Positions 59,426-64,000 of a stretch of DNA of 64,000 bases are shown here, in pieces. The stretch's first letter is position 1; every line of letters begins with the position of its first letter. The stretch comes from Bacillus sp. FSL K6-3431 (GTDB lineage: Bacteria > Bacillota > Bacilli > Bacillales > Bacillaceae_C). The notes below the pieces were generated by a model. That model was not told where the DNA came from. It saw nothing but the letters and a program-made list of their open reading frames with translations, and made no database searches. The position numbers and the translations under genes are program-made. The stretch is from positions 5,208,001 through 5,272,000 of the forward strand of contig NZ_JBBOCT010000001.1 of NCBI RefSeq assembly GCF_038002605.1. Direction: 5' to 3'.

Positions 59426-60073
59426 ATGGAAAGTCTTATCATTATCATACTGCGAACCATTCTTTTTTATGGTGTCATTGTTGTAATTTTTAGGCTGATG
59501 GGCAAAAGAGAAATTGGAGAGTTAAGCGTATTAGATCTTGTTGTTTTTATTATGATTGGTGAAATGGCAGTTGTTGCAATTGAACAACATAAGGACTCAA
59601 TATGGCACTCACTCGTTCCAATGGTAGTCCTTTTGCTCATCCAATTAGGTATGGCTTATGGGTCATTGAAAAGCCGAAAGTTTCGCCATTTAATAGATGG
59701 TCATCCTAGTTTTATCATAAAAAACGGTAAACTGGATGAACGTATGATGAGGAAGCTTCGTTATAACTTCGACGACCTTCTTATGCAACTTCGTATGAAA
59801 GATATTAGTAATATCTCTGATGTAGAATTTGCTATATTGGAAACATCAGGTCAGCTCTCGATTATCAAAAAAGGTAGGAATGGTAAAGATGGTTCATATA
59901 CGATTCCTTTAATTATCGATGGACATATTCAATATGAACATTTATCTGAAGCCGGAATTTCTGAGCAATGGTTGCTGAAAGAACTCCAATCGAGAGGGCA
60001 CAATGAAATTGATAAAATAAGCTTTTGTAGCCATCAAGATGGACAGTTTTATATCGATTATAAAGATAGTTAG
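59426..60073 (+). CDS. yrbG: DUF421 family membrane protein YrbG
   Basis: 215 residues. Three transmembrane helices (ILRTILFYGVIVVIFRLMG, LDLVVFIMIGEMAVVA, LVPMVVLLLIQLGMAYG) are followed by a cytoplasmic DUF421 domain containing FRHLIDGHPSFIIKNGKLDERMM in part. The related YetF type is a membrane protein family of spore formers; function is unclear. ATG 59426 follows ACAGGGGGTGG. It is convergent with spoVB; only 10 bp separate the two stops and no terminator is visible there. Confidence 0.88.
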   Translation: MESLIIIILRTILFYGVIVVIFRLMGKREIGELSVLDLVVFIMIGEMAVVAIEQHKDSIWHSLVPMVVLLLIQLGMAYGSLKSRKFRHLIDGHPSFIIKNGKLDERMMRKLRYNFDDLLMQLRMKDISNISDVEFAILETSGQLSIIKKGRNGKDGSYTIPLIIDGHIQYEHLSEAGISEQWLLKELQSRGHNEIDKISFCSHQDGQFYIDYKDS

Positions 60074-60083
60074 GATATAATTA

Positions 60084-61631
60084 TTATTTAAATATGGACC
60101 TGAAGATTGGAAACCTTTCAACATCGCTTTTTTGAATAAGTTTAAAGAACAATAACAGCAGAACATATAGAAGTGAGGTTAAAAGGACTCCCACTATTAG
60201 TTGAAGCACGAGAGATTCATCTATAAATAAATGTGAATAAATAAAAGTTCCGCCAATACCTGCTAAAAAGGCTGCTACGAAAAATTTTGCATAATGGGCT
60301 AAATAGACGGTGAATTGTACATGTTTAAGCACTGTAGCATAGTGAAGCATAGTAATAAGTACTGTTCCACCAGCGATACCTAAGGCGGCTCCGTTAATGC
60401 CAAAGTCTGGGCGGGAAGCGAGAATAAAAATCACTCCTATTTTTACGGCATTACCTATCATGCTATTGATCATCGCAGCTTTAGCTAAATCTAATGCCTG
60501 TAATATTGCTTGTAAAGGGCCTTGATAATAATGAAAGATAAATAATGGTGCGATTAATTTAATGAACTCCGCACCATTAGAAGATCCATACATTAAAGTC
60601 ATCAGCGGATTAGCATATACATATAAAATGACAACGGCTAGTCCACCAGATAATAATGCAAATTTGAGCGCTTGTTGGAGTCGATATTCCACTAGCCGAT
60701 AATTTCGATTCGCATTCGCCTCACTAATTGCTGGTACGAGCGCCGTGGACAGCGAATAGGTGATAAAGGAAGGCAGCATCAATAAAGGTAAAGCATAACC
60801 TGTTAATAATCCGTACTGTCTAGTTGCAATGCCAGCCGCAACGCCAGCTATGAATAGACTTTGTGAGACAACGATCGGTTCAAAAAACCATGAGAGTGAC
60901 CCGATTAATCTACTACCAGTAGTGGGTATAGCGACATTCATTAATTCTTTTAAGGTTTTTTTTCCTGATTGTACGGATTTGAAAAAGTTTCTGCGAATCG
61001 GAAATTTCTTTTTTACTTTAAACATGGCAAATAAATAAGCTAGAGATGCTAACTCACCTAGAACGGAAGCGACCATTGCAGCCGCTGCCGCGTACTCAAT
61101 TCCAAGTGGTAAAAACTTTTTCGCCATCAAAGCGATTAATATAATCCGAACAGCTTGTTCCAAAACTTGCGAGACTGCAGCTGGCTTCATGTTTTGTTTC
61201 CCTTGGAAATACCCTCTAATTACGGAGGATATAGCGACCACAGGAATGATTGGTGCAATGGCAACGAGTGGGTAGTATGTTCTCGGATCGGTAAAGAGTG
61301 TAGTAGATAAAAATGGTGCTGCTAAGATAAGCGCAGGTGTAAAAATCAGTGATAAAGAAATGGTGACGGCAAGAGAAACAACAAGGATTTTTTTTATTTT
61401 TTTCTGATCACCTTTTGCTTCAGCTTCAGCCACAGCCTTAGAAATTGCGACTGGTAGTCCTATTTGTGTAAGTGTTACGACAAGAATTAATGTAGGAAAA
61501 GCCATTTGATATAGCCCAACGCCTTCTTCACCAATCATGCGGTTAATTACTATCCGATTAATAAACCCCAGTAATCTTGTCAAAAGACCAGCAAGCATTA
61601 AAATCATTGTGCCTTTAATAAACTTAGACAT
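60084..61631 (-). CDS. spoVB: SpoVB, lipid II flippase-like MOP-family protein for spore cortex
   Basis: 515 residues with about 14 transmembrane helices, of the MurJ/Wzx (MVF) branch. Signatures: FIKGTMILMLAGLLTRLLGFINRIVINRMIGEEGVGLYQMA in part, SSVIRGYFQGKQNMKP and TYSLSTALVPAISEA. In B. subtilis it is required for cortex synthesis. I chose ATG 61631 (MSKFIKG), preceded by GGCAGGGA, over the frame's earlier start at 61730. It is divergent from comN and convergent with yrbG. Confidence 0.95.
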   Translation of the reverse strand: MSKFIKGTMILMLAGLLTRLLGFINRIVINRMIGEEGVGLYQMAFPTLILVVTLTQIGLPVAISKAVAEAEAKGDQKKIKKILVVSLAVTISLSLIFTPALILAAPFLSTTLFTDPRTYYPLVAIAPIIPVVAISSVIRGYFQGKQNMKPAAVSQVLEQAVRIILIALMAKKFLPLGIEYAAAAAMVASVLGELASLAYLFAMFKVKKKFPIRRNFFKSVQSGKKTLKELMNVAIPTTGSRLIGSLSWFFEPIVVSQSLFIAGVAAGIATRQYGLLTGYALPLLMLPSFITYSLSTALVPAISEANANRNYRLVEYRLQQALKFALLSGGLAVVILYVYANPLMTLMYGSSNGAEFIKLIAPLFIFHYYQGPLQAILQALDLAKAAMINSMIGNAVKIGVIFILASRPDFGINGAALGIAGGTVLITMLHYATVLKHVQFTVYLAHYAKFFVAAFLAGIGGTFIYSHLFIDESLVLQLIVGVLLTSLLYVLLLLFFKLIQKSDVERFPIFRSIFK

Positions 61632-61752
61632 CTGGTTCCCTGCCTTCTCAAATGTGTTCCGTTCGATTACAATGATGTATATGCTAGTAAGTGGACAAAG
61701 CATGACAAGTTGTCGAAGAACAAATAACAATATCTTTGGAGGCGTTTAGAAT

Positions 61753-62067
61753 ATGACGGAGCAGAGCCATCCTTATGATTCATATTTTTATGTGCTTGAT
61801 CCTGTCCTTGTTAGTAAAGTAGAGGAATTTACTGTACTAGGATATGAAGAAGTGAGCAAAACCGATCTCTGGGAATATTTGACTAGAAAAGTATGGCGGA
61901 AACCGAAAGAGGGTATTCGCATGTACGAGTTGGTGTCAGATGTTATCTCATTAGATATCGGAAAGTATATGAATTTTGCGACTGTAGAAGCGTTTAAATC
62001 ACCTAATTGGCTATCTGATTTAGAAAGTGAAGAATTACAAGAATTATTGAAACCGAATGAAAAATAA
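61753..62067 (+). CDS. comN: ComN (YrzD), post-transcriptional regulator of competence
   Basis: 104 residues starting MTEQSHPYDSYFYVLDPVL, with WEYLTRKVWRKP and the MYELVSDVISLDIGKYMNFATVEAFKS stretch (in part), characteristic of the family. In B. subtilis ComN acts on comE mRNA with division-site proteins. It lies between spoVB and secDF as in relatives. TTTGGAGGCG precedes ATG. Confidence 0.9.
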   Translation: MTEQSHPYDSYFYVLDPVLVSKVEEFTVLGYEEVSKTDLWEYLTRKVWRKPKEGIRMYELVSDVISLDIGKYMNFATVEAFKSPNWLSDLESEELQELLKPNEK

Positions 62068-62083
62068 ACTCTGAGAATATGAA

Positions 62084-62112
62084 TTGACAGCTTTTTTTAT
62101 CTACTTCATAAT
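62084..62112 (+). promoter_or_regulatory. Sigma-A promoter of secDF
   Basis: TTGACA (62084-62089), a 17-bp spacer and CATAAT (62107-62112), giving a leader of roughly 250 nt that contains a dispersed repeat (62211-62345). Confidence 0.7.
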
Positions 62113-62210
62113 AAGCATATTGGCAGAAGATCTTTTTTTGTCTTTGATTTTTAGTTGTGGGACTTATATATAGGTATACATATTTTATTTTTTAGCTCCA
62201 ACGTTTTTCT

Positions 62211-62345
62211 TATATCTAGCTCCAACGCCCTGCAAACTTGAGGACTTTTCCTACGATAAGTCACATTGGTGTTGCCACGGAACGTCGCGATTTTAACCGA
62301 TGAACATTTTGTTTGTACGTGCTTAACGGACGCTGCGCTTTTATT
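62211..62345. repeat. Dispersed Bacillales-type repeat in the secDF leader
   Basis: Begins TATCTAGCTCCAACGCCCTG and ends GGACGCTGCGCTTTT. I recall intergenic repeats with such ends from many Bacilli. The middle contains a GTTGCCACGGAACGT module like the hairpin modules elsewhere in the window. No ORF. Confidence 0.5.
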
Positions 62346-62366
62346 AATAAGGGGGATAAATATTTA

Positions 62367-64000
62367 ATGGTAAAAAGAAGCAGAATTGTCGCCTTTTTTC
62401 TCATCATCATTTTCATAGCAAGTGTGATTGGTGGGACATCCAACACAATTGTGAAAAATATTAAATTAGGACTTGATTTACAAGGTGGCTTTGAGGTTCT
62501 TTACAAAGTGACACCCGCAATAAAAGGTCAAAAAATTGATAGGGATGCGCTTGTTCATACGACAGATGCATTAAACAAAAGGATTAACGTGTTAGGCGTC
62601 AGTGAACCGAATATTCAAGTTGAAGGTAATGACAGGATTAGAGTTCAACTTGCCGGAGTAGAGGACCAAAATCAAGCTAGGGAAATTCTTGGTACACAGG
62701 CAACGTTAACCTTCCGTGATGTAAATGACAATATTATGCTTGATGGTACAGATTTAGTAGAAGGTGCTGCGAAATTTACATTTTCATCACAAAATAATCA
62801 ACCAATCGTTTTAGTTGAAATGAAAGATCGCAAAAAGTTTCAAGATGTTACTGAGAAGATTGTTAGTATGAAACCAAATAATCAACTTGTTATTTGGCTT
62901 GATTTCGAAGAAGGTGTAGATTCTTTTAAAGAATCATATGGGAAGGATAATCCGAAACTATTGTCTGCTCCTAATGTGAATGAAGTATTTAATCAAACGA
63001 GCGTTTCCATTGAAGGAAGCTTTACAAAAGAAGAAGCTGAGAACTTGTCTAATTTATTGAACGCAGGCGCTCTTCCTGTGAAATTAACTGAAGTCTACTC
63101 TACTTCAGTTGGTGCAAAGTTTGGTGAGGCAGCGTTGAATAAAACAGTTGTAGCGGGTGCAGTTGGGATCGCGTTAGTATTCCTCTTTATGTTAGTGTAC
63201 TACCGTTTTCCAGGCCTTATTGCTACTATCACACTTTCTATCTATATTTTCTTAATTCTGCTCATTTTTGATTTAATGAATGGTGTTTTAACTTTACCGG
63301 GGATAGCAGCATTAATTTTAGGCGTCGGTATGGCAGTTGACGCAAATATATTGACATACGAACGATTAAAAGAAGAAATAAGGATTGGTCGTTCCTTAAA
63401 ATCAGCTTTTCAAGCAGGGAATAAATCATCGTTTGTTGCTATTTTAGATGCAAATATTACAACATTGCTTGCAGGTGGTGTTCTATTTTACTTCGGGAAT
63501 AGCTCCGTCAAAGGTTTTGCAACGGTGTTGATTATTAGTATTCTATTGAGCTTTGTTACTGCTGTGTTTGGTTCTAGGCTATTATTAGGCTTTTGGATTA
63601 ATAGCGGTGTAATGAAGGATAAGCCGGGCTGGTTTGGTGTGAAGCGCTCAGACATTCATCAATTATCTGAAAATATAACGGCAAAGGATTTAAAAACACG
63701 ATTCGATCGTTTCGACTTTGTGAAACATCGTAAAAAGTTCTACGTTATTTCGACAGTATTACTATTAAGTGGCTTGATTATTTTATCGATCTTCCGTTTT
63801 AATCTCGGAATAGATTTTTCTAGTGGTACACGAGTAGAGATTGATGGTGGAAAACCACTTACTGCACAGGAAGTGAAAACAGAACTTGATTCAATTAAGC
63901 TAACATCAGAAGAGATTGTTCTATCAGGTACGAATAATGAAATTGCCGTTGCTCGCTATAAAGATGCGCTTTCAGCCGAGAAAGTTGCAATGTTGAAAAC
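62367..64000 (+). CDS. secDF: SecDF, fused protein-export membrane protein (cut by window end)
   Basis: Proton-driven accessory of the Sec translocon. The frame is open from ATG 62367 (after GGGGGATAAAT) to the last base. It has a first transmembrane helix, a SecD signature (LGLDLQGGFEVLYKV), the periplasmic P1 domain, the conserved transmembrane block with GVGMAVDANIL and the start of the SecF half (HRKKFYVIS then FRFNLGIDFSSGTRVEI). The SecD-SecF fusion is usual in Bacillus. The C-terminal end lies beyond the window. Confidence 0.96.
   Translation, partial: MVKRSRIVAFFLIIIFIASVIGGTSNTIVKNIKLGLDLQGGFEVLYKVTPAIKGQKIDRDALVHTTDALNKRINVLGVSEPNIQVEGNDRIRVQLAGVEDQNQAREILGTQATLTFRDVNDNIMLDGTDLVEGAAKFTFSSQNNQPIVLVEMKDRKKFQDVTEKIVSMKPNNQLVIWLDFEEGVDSFKESYGKDNPKLLSAPNVNEVFNQTSVSIEGSFTKEEAENLSNLLNAGALPVKLTEVYSTSVGAKFGEAALNKTVVAGAVGIALVFLFMLVYYRFPGLIATITLSIYIFLILLIFDLMNGVLTLPGIAALILGVGMAVDANILTYERLKEEIRIGRSLKSAFQAGNKSSFVAILDANITTLLAGGVLFYFGNSSVKGFATVLIISILLSFVTAVFGSRLLLGFWINSGVMKDKPGWFGVKRSDIHQLSENITAKDLKTRFDRFDFVKHRKKFYVISTVLLLSGLIILSIFRFNLGIDFSSGTRVEIDGGKPLTAQEVKTELDSIKLTSEEIVLSGTNNEIAVARYKDALSAEKVAMLK

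Overview
The window is a chromosomal segment from an endospore-forming Firmicute of the order Bacillales. Low GC content, AAAGGAGG-type ribosome binding sites, frequent TTG and GTG starts, and the presence of spoVID, safA, spoIIB, spoIVFA/B, spo0B, bofC and spoVB all point there. Gene order follows the Bacillus subtilis tig-to-secDF region closely. The structured repeat near 53.3 kb resembles repeats I remember from Planococcaceae (Sporosarcina-like genomes). That is recall, not a search, so the family assignment is tentative.

Layout: 1-8.9 kb is protein quality control (YsoA-like end, tig, clpX, lonB, lonA) plus the ribosome-assembly GTPase engB. 9.4-16.3 kb is the haem operon hemAXCDBL, with a YsxD-like membrane gene convergent to engB. 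16.3-18.9 kb holds the coat genes spoVID and ysxE. 19.4-26.9 kb holds a valine T-box, valS, folC, comC, spoIIB and maf. 27-32.3 kb is cell shape and division (radC, mreBCD, minCD).

Two blocks break the conserved order. Between minD and spoIVFA lie an orphan omega-RNA-like scar of an IS200/IS605-type element and a 1026-residue hybrid double histidine kinase on the minus strand. Between spoIVFB and rplU lies a carbohydrate island (38.0-45.2 kb): an AraC regulator, a TIM-barrel isomerase/epimerase, a DUF6807 protein, a GH95-type glycosidase and an orphan solute-binding lipoprotein. The island is bracketed by two near-identical terminators.

From 45.4 kb the conserved order resumes: L21 leader, rplU-prp-rpmA, spo0B, obg, pheB, niaR, safA, a CotS-like kinase, yebC, bofC, ruvAB, queA, tgt, yajC, yrzE-like, yrbG, spoVB, comN and the start of secDF. 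The nadABC/nifS and pheA genes that sit here in B. subtilis are absent.

The main unexplained features are (1) a family of five 96-260 bp palindromic elements with TGTTCAAAAAG ends inside operons, two of which supply the last codons of hemB and prp; (2) a roughly 180-nt multi-branched palindromic element between yebC and bofC; (3) two parallel pairs of a LysM coat morphogen followed by a CotS-type kinase, one with an intact kinase core and one degenerate; and (4) the two inserted blocks described above.
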